DNA of 64,000 nt from Cucumis sativus (taxonomy: Eukaryota; Streptophyta; Magnoliopsida; Cucurbitales; Cucurbitaceae). Below the pieces are notes generated by a model that was given only the letters and a program-made list of their open reading frames with translations, did no database searches and was not told where the DNA came from. The stretch lies in assembly GCF_000004075.3 (NCBI RefSeq), contig NC_026658.2, forward strand, positions 558,001 to 622,000, read 5' to 3'. Made by a program: the position numbers and the translations under genes. Position 1 is the stretch's first letter; each line of letters opens with the position of its first letter. Shown piece by piece: positions 42,239 through 52,980 of the stretch.

Positions 42239-43248
42239 CTATAAATTTGAATTACTAAACAAACATTTTCATTATTATTATATTTATATACACGTGTACA
42301 TATCTTTTTATGATTTGTATACTTTTGTATTTTACTGGTTCTCTTCTCATGTCGATGTTAAACTTACATAAACGTGAAAATTTTGATGGAAATTTAATAA
42401 TATTCTATGATCACTACGTGGTTTTTGTCTTATTATAGTTATATATTTTCATTTAATAATTTCATGTTCAAGATTAAAAGATTTTGATCGATGTTTCTAT
42501 CAATTTCACCAATAGACACTGTCAGAAGATTATTAATAAAATCTAAAATTTGTTGTATTTTCTAAATAGTTTGGTTGATTATATTTCGAGCTATTAAAGT
42601 TTTTTTCCTATATTATTTGGAGTGAATCCAATTTTCGTCACTAAAATTTAGTTTATGATTCATGCAAGAATTTGAATTTAGTTTATGATTCATGCAAGAA
42701 TTTGAATTTGAATTTTATATATTTTTATTTTTTCATTTATCTTTTGTTTTTAAATAGGTAGGTCTTTGGGTTTTCAAAGTTATTTAATTCGTTTCTAATG
42801 CAACTTTTAAATTTAATTATTCATGTTTAATACTTTATTTACGTTCAATTTAAAACTATATGTGTACATAAATTTTCATTTTTATAACTAATTGGTGATA
42901 ATTGGTTGACACATTTGATGTGATTAAAATTTTGTATCTAATAATTAAAGTGTCGACCTTACAATATAAAAATTTATGACTAGTTATATAGGAATGTTTC
43001 CACCCACTAATTCAGGTTATCTTTCTTCCTAGAGATCAAATGTTCCAATAATCCTCTCCTCATATTTGTTATACTAAAATAACAAAAAATATAGGTCTTT
43101 TTTTTTCTTTCCATGAACTTTGCTTTGGTCTACTAACGTTTGTAGTCACCTAAATAAATAATCCATAATTATCAATTAATGTGAATACAATTTATACATT
43201 AATATTAGAAACAAAGCTTCTAGTGGCAACAACAAGAAGTTTGATGCA
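42239..43248 (+). other. Upstream region of the third CSLD gene
   Basis: Aligns with 34321-35327. It contains a doubled unit near 42648-42690. The last 40 bp before the ATG is relic CSLD5 coding sequence (NKASSGNNKKFDA), without an upstream in-frame ATG. No separate gene. Confidence 0.5.
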
Positions 43249-46200
43249 ATGTCGAAAGACCAGGCGGTTGAAGACAGTGCAAATATGGGAAAGCTGCAGA
43301 TTTCTAATGCTATTTTCACTGGAGGTTTCAATACGGTGACTCGTATGCACTTGATCAAATTGGATACTAACAATGGTGGAGGTCTTTGTTCTGACTGTGA
43401 ACAGAGTTACACACATGTTAGTGATGATGAAGCAGAGGACCAAGCTTTGTCATTGCTTTCAATGGCGGACGATTTTGAGACCAAGGATAGCAATGGGTTT
43501 GGCTCAGAGGTGAAGAATAATGATGTTAAGCACCAACCTAACTTTGGGGAGAAAACTCGACGATCTTTAACCTCGAAGCTCCCTGTTTCTCCTACCATTC
43601 TAATCCCATACAGGTAATAAACAATAATGTTATTCCTCTAGCTTTGAACTTGTGAAATTTGATTTGTTGTGTTCGAATTCTAAAGGCTTTCTGTATTTCT
43701 TTTGGCAGATTGCTTACTATAGTTCGTACACTGCTACTTGGTTTCTATCTAACATGGATAGTTACACATCCAAATGATGAATCAATGTGGTTGTGGAGAA
43801 TTTTTAATACTTGTGAGCTCTGGTTGGCATTGTCATGGCTATTAGAACAACTTCCAAGGCTCTGCTTAATAAACAGAAGCACTGACGTATCTGCTCTAAA
43901 GGATCGATTCGAGTCCCCAAATCTTCAAAACCCCAAGGGTCGATCTGATCTCCCAGGAATCGATGTGTTTGTAACGACAGCGGATCCTGAAAAAGAACCT
44001 CTACTTGTGACAGCCAACACCATTCTCTCAATCCTTGCTGTGGATTACCCGGTTGAAAAATTGGCTTGTTACTTATCAGACGATGCCGGTTCTCTCCTGA
44101 CATTTGAAGCACTTTCTGACACAGCCAACTTTGCAAGAATATGGGTTCCATTCTGTCGAAAGCACGAAATCGAGCCGAGGAGTCCTGAGGCCTATTTCAA
44201 ACAAAAGCATGACTTTCTTAAAAATAAAGTGAGGCTTGACTTCGCTGGAGATCGGAGAAGAGTGAAGAGGGAGTATGATGAATTTAAGGTAAGGATTAAT
44301 TCATTGCCAGAGACTATAAAGAGAAGATCAGGTGCTTACAATTCCACCAAAGAACTCAAAACCAAAATGAATCCATCGGAAATGGGCGAAGTTTCTTTAA
44401 ACGAAATAAAGATCCCAAAGGCAACTTGGATGTCCGATGGCTCCTACTGGCCAGGAACTTGGGAAGATCCAGGTGAAAATGATCACTCTAGAGGAGATCA
44501 TGTTGGTATAATTCAGGTAAGTTGTTTGTTTCTTGGAATCATTTGTGTAATTTCTTGAAGAAGGCTAAGATGTTTTGTTTTATCTTTTAACTATAGGTTA
44601 TACTAGCCTCTTCTGATGCAAAACCAGTTTATGGTTCAAACAAAAATGGGAAGAACTTGATTGACACAACAAACGTGGATATTAGATTGCCAATGCTAGT
44701 TTACATGTCTCGTGAGAAGCGACCAGGGTACTGTCACAATAAGAAAGCTGGAGCAATGAATGCTCTTCTTCGTACCAGTGCAATAATGTCGAATGGACTC
44801 TTCATTCTCAATCTTGATTGTGACCACTACATATATAATTCATTGGCTCTAAGAGAGGGGATGTGTTTTATGCTTGACAAGGGCGGCGATCGAGTTTGTT
44901 ATGTCCAATTTCCACAAAGGTTCGATGGAATCGATCCGGACGATCTGTATGCAAATCATAATACTCTATTTCTGAATGTAAACATGAGGGCTCTTGATGG
45001 GATACAAGGCCCTTATTATATAGGGACTTGTTGCATTTTTAGGAGGATAGCTCTCTATGGATTTAGTCCTGCTAGAGTAACAGAGCACCATGGTTTGTTT
45101 GGTACTAAAAAAACTAAGTTGTTACGAAGAAAGCTCACGGTATCAAAGAAGGAAGACGATGAGATGGGCACTCAAATCAATGGATATACTTTAGATTGTG
45201 ACGATGCTGATGATGCAGACACTGGCTCCTTACCTCTGCCAAAGAGATTTGGAAACTCTACTTCTCTGGCTTCATCAATTACAGTTGTGGAGTTTCAAGG
45301 AACATTGCTTCAAGAATTTGATAGTAAGGACAATAGAGGTCGCATGACTAATTCTCTTACTGCGCCTCAAGAACAACCTTTAGACGTTGCCACCATTGCT
45401 AAGGCCATTAGTGCTATTTCTTGCGTCTATGAGGACAATACAGAATGGGGTAAAAGAGTAGGATGGATATATGGCAGTTTGACAGAAGATGTGGTAACCG
45501 GCTACAAAATGCACAATAGAGGTTGGAGATCAGTGTATTGTATTACCAAGCATGACGCTTTTCGAGGCACAGCGCCAATCAACCTAACTGATAGGCTTCA
45601 TCAAGTGCTCCAGTGGGCAACAGGGTCTATTGAGTTGTTCTTCTCTAGGAACAACTCCTTGTTCGCAACGCGTCGAATGAAATTCTTGCAAAAACTAAAC
45701 TACTTTAACATTTTATTGTATCCATTCGCATCCTTCTTCATTCTTGTCTACTGCTTCTTGCCTGCAATTTCTCTGTTTTCAAGACAGTTCGTGGTCCAGT
45801 CATTTGTAACATTATTAACCTTCAATCTTGTTGATTCCATCACATTATACTTACTCGTCATTATAGAGATCAAGTGGTCAGGCATGACGATCGCCAACTG
45901 GTGGCGAGAGAAGCAAGTCTGTGTAATTTGGGCGACAAGCTCCTTTCCGGTTGCTGTGCTACAAGGCTTGGTGAAGTTCATAACGGGAGTAGACATCTCA
46001 CACACATTAACACCCAAACTAGCCACACTAAAGGATGGAGATGACGAATTTGCTGACTTATACGTGGTGAAGTGGAGCTTTATGATGATTCCTCCCATCA
46101 CAATCATGTTGGTGAACACAATTGCCATTGCAGTGGGAATTGCAAGAGCATTATATAGTCCACATCCAGAATGGAGCAAGCTTGTAGGGGGAGTGTCCTA

Positions 46201-46381
46201 CAGCTTCTGGGTTCTATGCCATTTCCACCCTTTCGCCAAAGGGCTGATGGGACGTCGCAGCCGAGCGTTGAATTTATTCTATGTTTGGTCCGGACTTGTG
46301 TCGATCATAGTGTTGTTGATGGGAATCTACATTACATCTGATTCTAGGGCACAAAATCATATGAAGTTTCAATTCCCTTAA
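43249..46381 (+). CDS. Shortened CSLD5-like glycan synthase, copy B
   Basis: Exons 43249-43613, 43709-44516 and 44597-46381 total 2,958 nt, or 985 residues, in frame. The N-terminal loss and finger deletion match copy A (only CSDC remains), but it keeps a PNFGEKTRR segment like CSLD5's [10 protein letters not shown] that copy A has lost, so B is slightly closer to the ancestor. SDD (D246/D247), DCD (465-467) and TED (D689) are present; QxxRW is QVLQW, with Q730 for Arg. DDAG, DLYAN, GTCC and EHHGL are shared with copy A. The exon 3 start reads VILASS, so an ATG search on that exon alone misses its first 20 codons. Intron 1 is 95 bp against 313 bp in CSLD5. The 3' UTR matches CSLD5. Family and membrane topology are clear; enzymatic activity is uncertain. 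Confidence 0.9.
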
Positions 46382-48460
46382 TTGGATTTGGGAAAAGGAA
46401 ATCTCCTCAATTTCGTGTTGGTGTTGTGGGTGACTGTGAAGTTAATAGTAAGGATTGTGCAACTATGTGTTGATGGATGGATTCATGTTTTGTGTTGAGA
46501 ACTTAGATTGGATTTTGTGTAAACCTCAACTTCTCCTTTTTCAAATTTCTTCCTTCTATAGTTTAATCTTTGCTTGATTCTTTCTATTCTAATGGTTTGT
46601 CTTGAGGTAATTGACAATGTTCAAATTCATAAGTATCCTTATTATTATACATTTTACCTTAATTTTTGTAGTACATAAATTTCTTTGAGGTTATAAATTA
46701 TAAACTATATTGCAGATCCATCACTGACCATAATAGTCTATCCGCCATAAAAACATTACATTTATTAGCTATGATAGTCATCTACCTTTCTAATGGTAGT
46801 AAGAACGTTTTTTTAATAATGTTGTTTTAAAAAATAATGTAAAAAATGAGGTAAAAGGAAAAGTATACACAAAAATAGGGATCAAATTTCCCTAAAACTA
46901 TTAATTTTGTCAAAGGTACTGTTGTCATTATGATTTGAGTTACAATTAACCATAACCTAAGCCATAATGGTAACAAAACACGTCCAAATTCATAGGTTTT
47001 TTTTCCTCTAAGAAAGAAACAATAATTGTAATCATAACCATAACCGTAACCTTAAACCATAACATGGTAACGACATGACATAATTTTCGAATGCAATTAG
47101 ATTGATCACCTTTCGTCAATCAAATGACAGTTTTTGTTTACATCAAACGTTTGCCCCCCATTTGTTGGTATGGAAGCAAAACACAAGATGAAAAATAACT
47201 TTTTAAATTACCATTGATTCATAAATTACCACTTATTCATTCCGAGTAAACATGGCCTTAGTACATTTATTTTGGATTTACTTATAATATCCTAAAATTA
47301 AAGAATAAAATGTTTCTTATCCCAGACTTTTCAAAAATGGACGCATATACGTAGTTGTATATTGTATTTGTGCTTCATAGCTCATTAAACATGCCAACCA
47401 TTATAATTTCTTTTAATTTAATATATGTTGCCACTTGATCTAAAATTGTCATATCATTAGAATCCAATAGGAAATTAACTCCCACATCATTTTTTCCCTT
47501 TTTTTTTTGTTAGTCTTAACTGTGAAATGAGTTCATGCTGGAGTACAAGGCAATAGTACCCCTTGTGTTCATGGCAGAGCTCCCTGAGTTCATGGCCTAT
47601 CTAAAACCATTTAGAGGAGTCCGAAAGTATTAGTTCACTTTTTCAATAGAACAAATGGAAAGTCAGGAGTTCAGAACTTCAACTTCAGGCCTTCCGAGTT
47701 AGAACTACACCAGCCTTTCGAGTTTGATCTCGCTTGAGACCAAGAGTGTTGCTTTACCGAATCTCATTTTCATGATAAAGGAAGAGTTTATGGCAAAGAC
47801 TTGAGTTGAAGATGCTGACCTCCTTTCTACTATTGATGAGTCTATGACCACATGTTACCTGTCCCAGGAGAAGGGAGTCACTTAAAGCAGAATAGTTCTT
47901 TATTTGGCAAGCTTTCTCCCAAGATTTTCTTATTGTGTTTGTGACTGAAATGATGTGTTCTTTGCTCAACCATCTTCGGTAGGATTATTCATTTGTTCTT
48001 TGTAATAAGCCGATTTTTCTAGGACCTCTGAATTTGATCTGACTTGTAACATCCTAAACCCTCCTTTTCACGATAAAGAGTTTTATGTAAAACTTGTTTT
48101 GGATGTCTACTAGGGTAATTGGGCAAGGTGTTGGGGAGAAAGAAGTTGAAAAGTGTAGAGTTGTAAACTCCACTCTTTATTTGGCATAAGAAGTCCATGA
48201 GCCCCACAACTAAAAAAGAATCAATTTTATAAATTATTGACTCCTTGCACTAATGGCTCTAGGAGTCATCCACAATCTTCACAACTCCATTCCTTGCCCC
48301 CAAATTACCCATTTGATCTCTTTCTTTTGAATTAGAGTCCACTCTTGTAAGTACTTCTGGAATTTTCATTGGTGGGCCTGTTCTTTACTACCACGCTTTT
48401 GTAGTTAATTATAATAAAAGAAAGACATGAAGAAAAAAAAAACAAGAATAAATCAATCAA
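46382..48460. other. CSLD copy B 3' flank and repeat-like DNA
   Basis: 46382-46530 matches the CSLD5 3' UTR. 46720-46800 has degenerate TGATAG-type words. 47500-48300 is less AT-rich and reads like decayed repeat or transposon DNA: two weakly similar stretches (around 47745-47910 and 48035-48190) share TTTCAxGATAAAG, AGTTTxATGT and CTTTATTTGGCA in the same order. A short open stretch with VFMAELPEFMAYL (near 47570) is too small to assign. Confidence 0.4.
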
Positions 48461-48469
48461 TTGTATCAA

Positions 48470-48801
48470 TCTACTATATTAACACCCAAATCAGCTAATA
48501 ATCGTGAAGCCGCCTAAGACTAGTTATTCAGATTATCAAATGCTAAAGGACAGGAACGATAAATTGCACCCACCAAGAAACCCATTGCTTCACCTAATTG
48601 ACATAAAATAATCTTATTTCACAAACTAGTTTGAAATACCACAATTTTTATTATAAAAGAAAAAAATTATACACAGCTATTACCTCTCCATATCCTCCAC
48701 AAGTTAGAGAGATTCCTTTAGATCGTGGATCCAAATATACTTCCATCCCATTGGGATACAATTAGGTTCTAATCAAACGATCTTCTTCATTTAGAGCAAG
48801 C
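48470..48801 (-). pseudogene. Probable broken gene fragment, two exon-like blocks, family unknown
   Basis: Block 1 (48684-48801) has a CTTTCAG acceptor and GAG|GTAATAG donor and reads LALNEEDRLIRT, stop, LYPNGMEVYLDPRSKGIS, LTCGGYGE. Block 2 (about 48475-48593) follows a TCAATTAG acceptor and reads GEAMGFLVGAIYRSCPLAF, two stops, then AASRLLADLGVNIVD. The intron phases do not agree. Protein-like composition with good splice sites but internal stops suggests a decayed gene; chance cannot be excluded. No family recognised. Confidence 0.4.
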
Positions 48802-51249
48802 CTGAAAGTGAGACAGAGAAAGAGAGAGAATATTCAGTGAGAAATCTAAAGCTCAATCAAATGCATAAAAAACTAATTAAAAAGAAAGAACAGTAGAATT
48901 TTTGGTCCCCTCATTTCATGTTCAACTCTCCTATGGCTGTTTCTAGCTGTAAAGTAAAGGGATCCCAAAAATTCACTCTTCTCAACACCATCCATTTTCT
49001 TCTTTCTTCCCCATTATTAGCCGTCCAATATGAGATTTATATCTCTCCCACGGCTGTGATTGAGTTTATCTTTTTGTTTTTTTCCGAATTAGTATATAAA
49101 AGAAGAAAAAGGCAAAGAAAGCAACATTTAGACATCTATTATGTCTTGAAATAATCACAAGAACCAGCCTGGCATGACGGCACAGCAAGAAGACTTAAAA
49201 GGGAGGAAACGTAGAGATGTTTGCCCCCATCCACAATTCAAAGACAAAGTGGAAAAGACTTAAATAAGAAAATTATGCTCACAGTGAACAAATCCAATCA
49301 TGGAGGTCCCTGCTACATGTTACTTTCTTACTTCACTGAACTTAACAACAAAGGCAGATATTTCCAGTATTTCACCCATCGACTTCAAAATTATGATAAT
49401 AAATAGATTATGAGATTAATTGCCTATCAAACAATAATGGATATACAACTAAATGAAAAATGACTTCTACCATTTCAGATAGCTGCCATATAATGTCAAT
49501 GAGACTTCAGTTACAATATAATTCAATAATTAACAAAAACCAAATTGATATGGTTTACAAAGAGTAAACAGACAAAAACAAAACCAGCACAAGGGTCATA
49601 AAGAATAGAATAGATTTGTAACTTTTTTTATAAGAAAAGAATAGAGCAGATTTGTAACTAAACCAACATTTTGCATTATCCACTTCAAATAAAATATTAT
49701 ACAGAATAGTAAAAGGTATTTTGTTTATAATGAATATTATTATAATGATCAGAAAAGTTTATCCAATGTACCCAGCCGCATCGGAAGCCCAGGCAACAAA
49801 ACGGTCCCAACTCATAAAACAATGAGACACATAGGGGTCCCGCAACCTACATGCTGTTCTAAATTTAAATTTCTCAACTTCTTCCTTTCTAAGCGACAAA
49901 AGAGTATTAATTAATGGCAAAATGGTTGGATAAATCTGTAACTTTCCTCTTAATGAATCAACATACTTCAGCTACCGTTTTGAGCAAAAGAAAACGAAAT
50001 ATAGCAACACAAGAGTAGGGGAAGAAACCAATTCCCATAGCTTGTAGTTAGAGCTTTAGGTCAAAAGTTTGAAACTCCACCCCATAATTATATTTATAAT
50101 GCTAAATTTTGAAAAAGCATAGTAAGAAAAGAAGGGAGAGACTAAAGGAAAGAATATGGAGGTGTGACCCCACCCGTGTGGGTGTGAGGCCACAAGAAAA
50201 GGACATTGGGCCAATGGGTAGTTAACAAGTCACCTGCACCTGCCACCGAATCCGCTTCTTTAACTTAAAAGAGTCCATGAACTTTACTTCTTATCAAAAC
50301 CCATTTAAGATTCTTCCAATACTACAATTTGGTCCTCCAGCTGGCACAAATTGGAGTATTTTAGAAACAGCCACTCAGTCCCTTTTGGCCACTATTGGCA
50401 ATTTCGGATAACCTTTTAATAATTTATACACACACACTCGCATTACGCCTAAACGCACATGCCCCGCAATGTTTTTTTCATACTCTTCTTCCTTCTCTTA
50501 AAACGTAGACAACTTTCTGATCTTAGCAATAAAACAGACATTAAGGATAAAGAAGTTCCAAAAATGCTTAAAGCCTGAGAATTCAGTTACAATTTGAACA
50601 AAAATGCCCTTGAGTTGAGATAAGTGATGCATGCCTAAAAAGTTATGTTCTGGTGCATCAATAATCACAATTCTTTGAAATAAGTCAAAGTGAGAAAAAT
50701 ATGGAATGGTAACCGTACCTTTCAATAAGGAGAGGAGTTCTCCAGAGCCAAATATGTTGTTTAAATGGAGCCAGAACGCTTGCAACAAATAATCTATGTT
50801 CGACCAGCCAATGAAATTCCTTGTCGATAAACCACAACTTGAGTACTTTTGGCAAGACCACCATGTGAAGGATAGGATGGCTACACTTGATAATATAATT
50901 GTTCCAGAATAGCAAAAGCTTAGGAAGGGAGAAACAAATAGAATCGCTTGATCGAAAATCTTAATACATGGAAAACCACCATCAAGTATCCATTCATAAA
51001 AGAATACAAAGTCTGTACAAACAAATCGAATAGCTCGTTTTTTCCCTTTTTATTTTCAGACCCAGGAAAAATAGTAAAATAGGATACACATCGCCTGGAA
51101 GATGGAGTTAGAAGAAGAAGCACAAAAGTAACTGGAAAGAGACGGAAAAACAACGAAAAATAGGACTAAAGTTGAAAATTTTATCGAGAAAAGCGTCAAA
51201 AAAGTCCTGCGGGAAAATTTACCGGCGACCTCATATATGATCTGAAATA
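48802..51249. other. Intergenic region and GATL 3' flank
   Basis: No gene recognised on either strand. 50900-51249 is likely the GATL 3' UTR side. 49600-50450 is ordinary non-coding DNA with short chance ORFs. No exon of the 48.5 kb fragment was found upstream (higher coordinates). Confidence 0.5.
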
Positions 51250-52353
51250 TCACCCGGAATATCCGTACAAGTCGTATGGTGACCATAGAGCGTCCAGTGG
51301 ACATGGTTCTTTGGAGTCCAACCTCGACCATGGCTTCCCACTGCCGGACCAATGCAAGAGGCTAGTCGGACCCGGGTGGAGGTCACGGCAACTGCCTCTG
51401 ACATTATCACCTCCTAAACCATGCTGGTTCCACCGGTGCTCGATGGTCGCCACGTTACCGGCGAAAACCAGTAAGAACGGGGGAAGTGACCCAAGTTCAT
51501 AGATGCGATTACTCTTCTGAAGTTTCATCCACCATTCAATCTTCTCCGTATACCCACCATTCCTCCATTTAACCAAGTCTATGACCATAACGCCCGTGTT
51601 GAAGTAACAGGGCTTTCTTCCAGCAAATGTGCCGAAAAATCTCTCATCAGACCAGAAACGTGTTGTGAAATACTTGCTGAAATTGGCATGACAGTACTCA
51701 GGAGCCCCGATTGTCCACTCACCCAAATTCGTCGTCCATAGCTTCCGGATATCATCCACCACAATAAGATCAGAATCCAGGTAAATTACCTTCTTCACAC
51801 AAGACTCGAGCAACCCAGCCAAGTAATTTCTAGCATAATTAAGCGGCTGCTCCAGCGCTTGCCTCACCGAAGTGGAGATCAGATTCCTAACAATCTCCGG
51901 ATCAAAGTAGTACACTTTGAAATTCATCTGAGGGAAGGTAGATCGAACGAAGTCCTCAAGACTGGTATCCGAAACAAGGAAATGAAAGAAAACACTCTCT
52001 GGACACAGCGAGTTTCGAAGAATCGAATTGACAGCCGCAACTGAGCCACGAAGGTACTCCACATCGAGTGTAATGGCAACATGTACCAAATTCGGATCAC
52101 ACACACCAAACTTCCCAGAAAACCTCGAGTCACCGCCTCCACATTGACCAGCATTGCGAAATGTAGATGCCTTTCGGAAAGAGAATCTATTCAACGATCT
52201 GGAAGAGGCAGTATCAACAGGCAAACGAAGATAAAAATCGAGATGAGAGGATCGAATAGCTTCGGCCGGAGGAAATGATTGTAAAGCCGGAGCAAGCACA
52301 ATCATGACCATTGCGGCGGAAAAAAGCCCCGATAATTTCATCAACCAAATCAT
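51250..52353 (-). CDS. Galacturonosyltransferase-like protein (GATL, GT8)
   Basis: A GT8 glycosyltransferase of the GATL family, implicated in pectin and/or xylan synthesis in the Golgi. Single exon, 367 residues, typical of these intron-poor genes (about 350-390). Seen: an N-terminal hydrophobic stretch (residues 8-24, signal or anchor), VHVAITLD at the start of the catalytic domain (90-97), the metal-binding DSD at 193-195 in [14 protein letters not shown] (216-221), FNTGVMV (251-257) and the C-terminal HWSGSGKPW at 334-342. These GT8 hallmarks are all intact. The start ATG at 52353 is the first in frame: the frame stays open 90 codons upstream but has no ATG there. GATL lacks the long GAUT N-terminal region. 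The exact GATL number cannot be set without a tree. Its upstream region is rich in GA/CT and GAA repeats. Confidence 0.95.
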   Translation of the reverse strand: MIWLMKLSGLFSAAMVMIVLAPALQSFPPAEAIRSSHLDFYLRLPVDTASSRSLNRFSFRKASTFRNAGQCGGGDSRFSGKFGVCDPNLVHVAITLDVEYLRGSVAAVNSILRNSLCPESVFFHFLVSDTSLEDFVRSTFPQMNFKVYYFDPEIVRNLISTSVRQALEQPLNYARNYLAGLLESCVKKVIYLDSDLIVVDDIRKLWTTNLGEWTIGAPEYCHANFSKYFTTRFWSDERFFGTFAGRKPCYFNTGVMVIDLVKWRNGGYTEKIEWWMKLQKSNRIYELGSLPPFLLVFAGNVATIEHRWNQHGLGGDNVRGSCRDLHPGPTSLLHWSGSGKPWSRLDSKEPCPLDALWSPYDLYGYSG

Positions 52354-52623
52354 ATTCACGCTATAAACCCCTTTTTTCTTTTTCTTCTTCCACTTGAAAC
52401 CAAATCGACGAACAAAAATGGAGAAAAAACACGTTCGGAGGAACGCTAGGGTTCCTTTAAAGTCCTCCAGAACTCTCGAGAAATCAATACATGGAGAAAA
52501 ACAACAACAAATATTAAGCCCTAAACCGAGATGGAATCGATATTTGTCCTCCCTAGAAGAGCGTATGAAAGCGAAAAAGTATGCCGTGGGAACAAAGCAA
52601 GCAGAGAGAGGATAAAAAGGCAA

Positions 52624-52663
52624 AAGAAGAAGAAGAAGAAGAAGAAGAAGAAGAAGAAGAAGA
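52624..52663. repeat. (AAG)n microsatellite
   Basis: About 13 AAG units, interrupted only at the ends. Confidence 0.9.
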
Positions 52664-52717
52664 TAAGTTTGTAGAGGTGAGCATTGAAGAAGAATCGGAC
52701 CTCAAAACAAAGGCGAG

Positions 52718-52723
52718 AGAGAA

Positions 52724-52757
<34 letters not shown>
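52718..52757. repeat. (GA)n microsatellite
   Basis: GA-rich run with one AAA interruption; about 14 pure units at the end. Confidence 0.9.
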
Positions 52758-52758
<1 letters not shown>

Positions 52759-52980
52759 AGTCCCACCGACGGGGGTTCTGCAGTAGGATTATATCTCTTC
52801 TCCTTCTCCTCCTCGTCGTCCCTCTATTACTCTGTCGGTTGCAGAGCAATGGAAGAAGACAAAGGTGCAGACGCACAAAGTAGAGTGAAATTAATAGACC
52901 TTTTTCTTTTCTTTTCTTTTCTTTTTCTTTTTCTTTTCTTTTCAGATCTCCTCCACTCCACATGGCCTAAATTTTAATTA

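Larger units (their letters stand above)
39410..46381 (+). repeat. Segmental tandem duplication, copy B
   Basis: Partner of copy A (30950-38405). Homology with A stops at the CSLD stop codon: the sequence after 46381 matches the CSLD5 3' UTR at 30361, whereas the sequence after 38405 in copy A does not. Small local duplications inside B include AGTAGATTCxxxT-type repeats near 41465-41545 and a doubled TTTAGTTTATGATTCATGC unit near 42648-42690. Confidence 0.85.
52354..52980 (-). promoter_or_regulatory. GATL 5' UTR/promoter with microsatellites
   Basis: A (GAA)n run at 52624-52663, a (GA)n run at 52718-52757 and CTTTT repeats at 52900-52945. On the gene strand the first two are CTT and CT tracts, common in plant 5' UTRs and core promoters. 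The transcription start is not determined. Confidence 0.45.

Noticed and set aside
52354-52623. A 90-residue N-terminal extension of the GATL ORF
   Set aside because: The frame is open but begins at a TTG and holds no ATG before 52353. It crosses a CTT repeat and poly-Lys-like UTR sequence, and GATL proteins start close to the hydrophobic anchor.
52581-52977. Glu/Arg-rich and Ser/Leu-rich ORFs around 52.6-52.9 kb
   Set aside because: Produced by GAA and GA microsatellites in the GATL 5' region.
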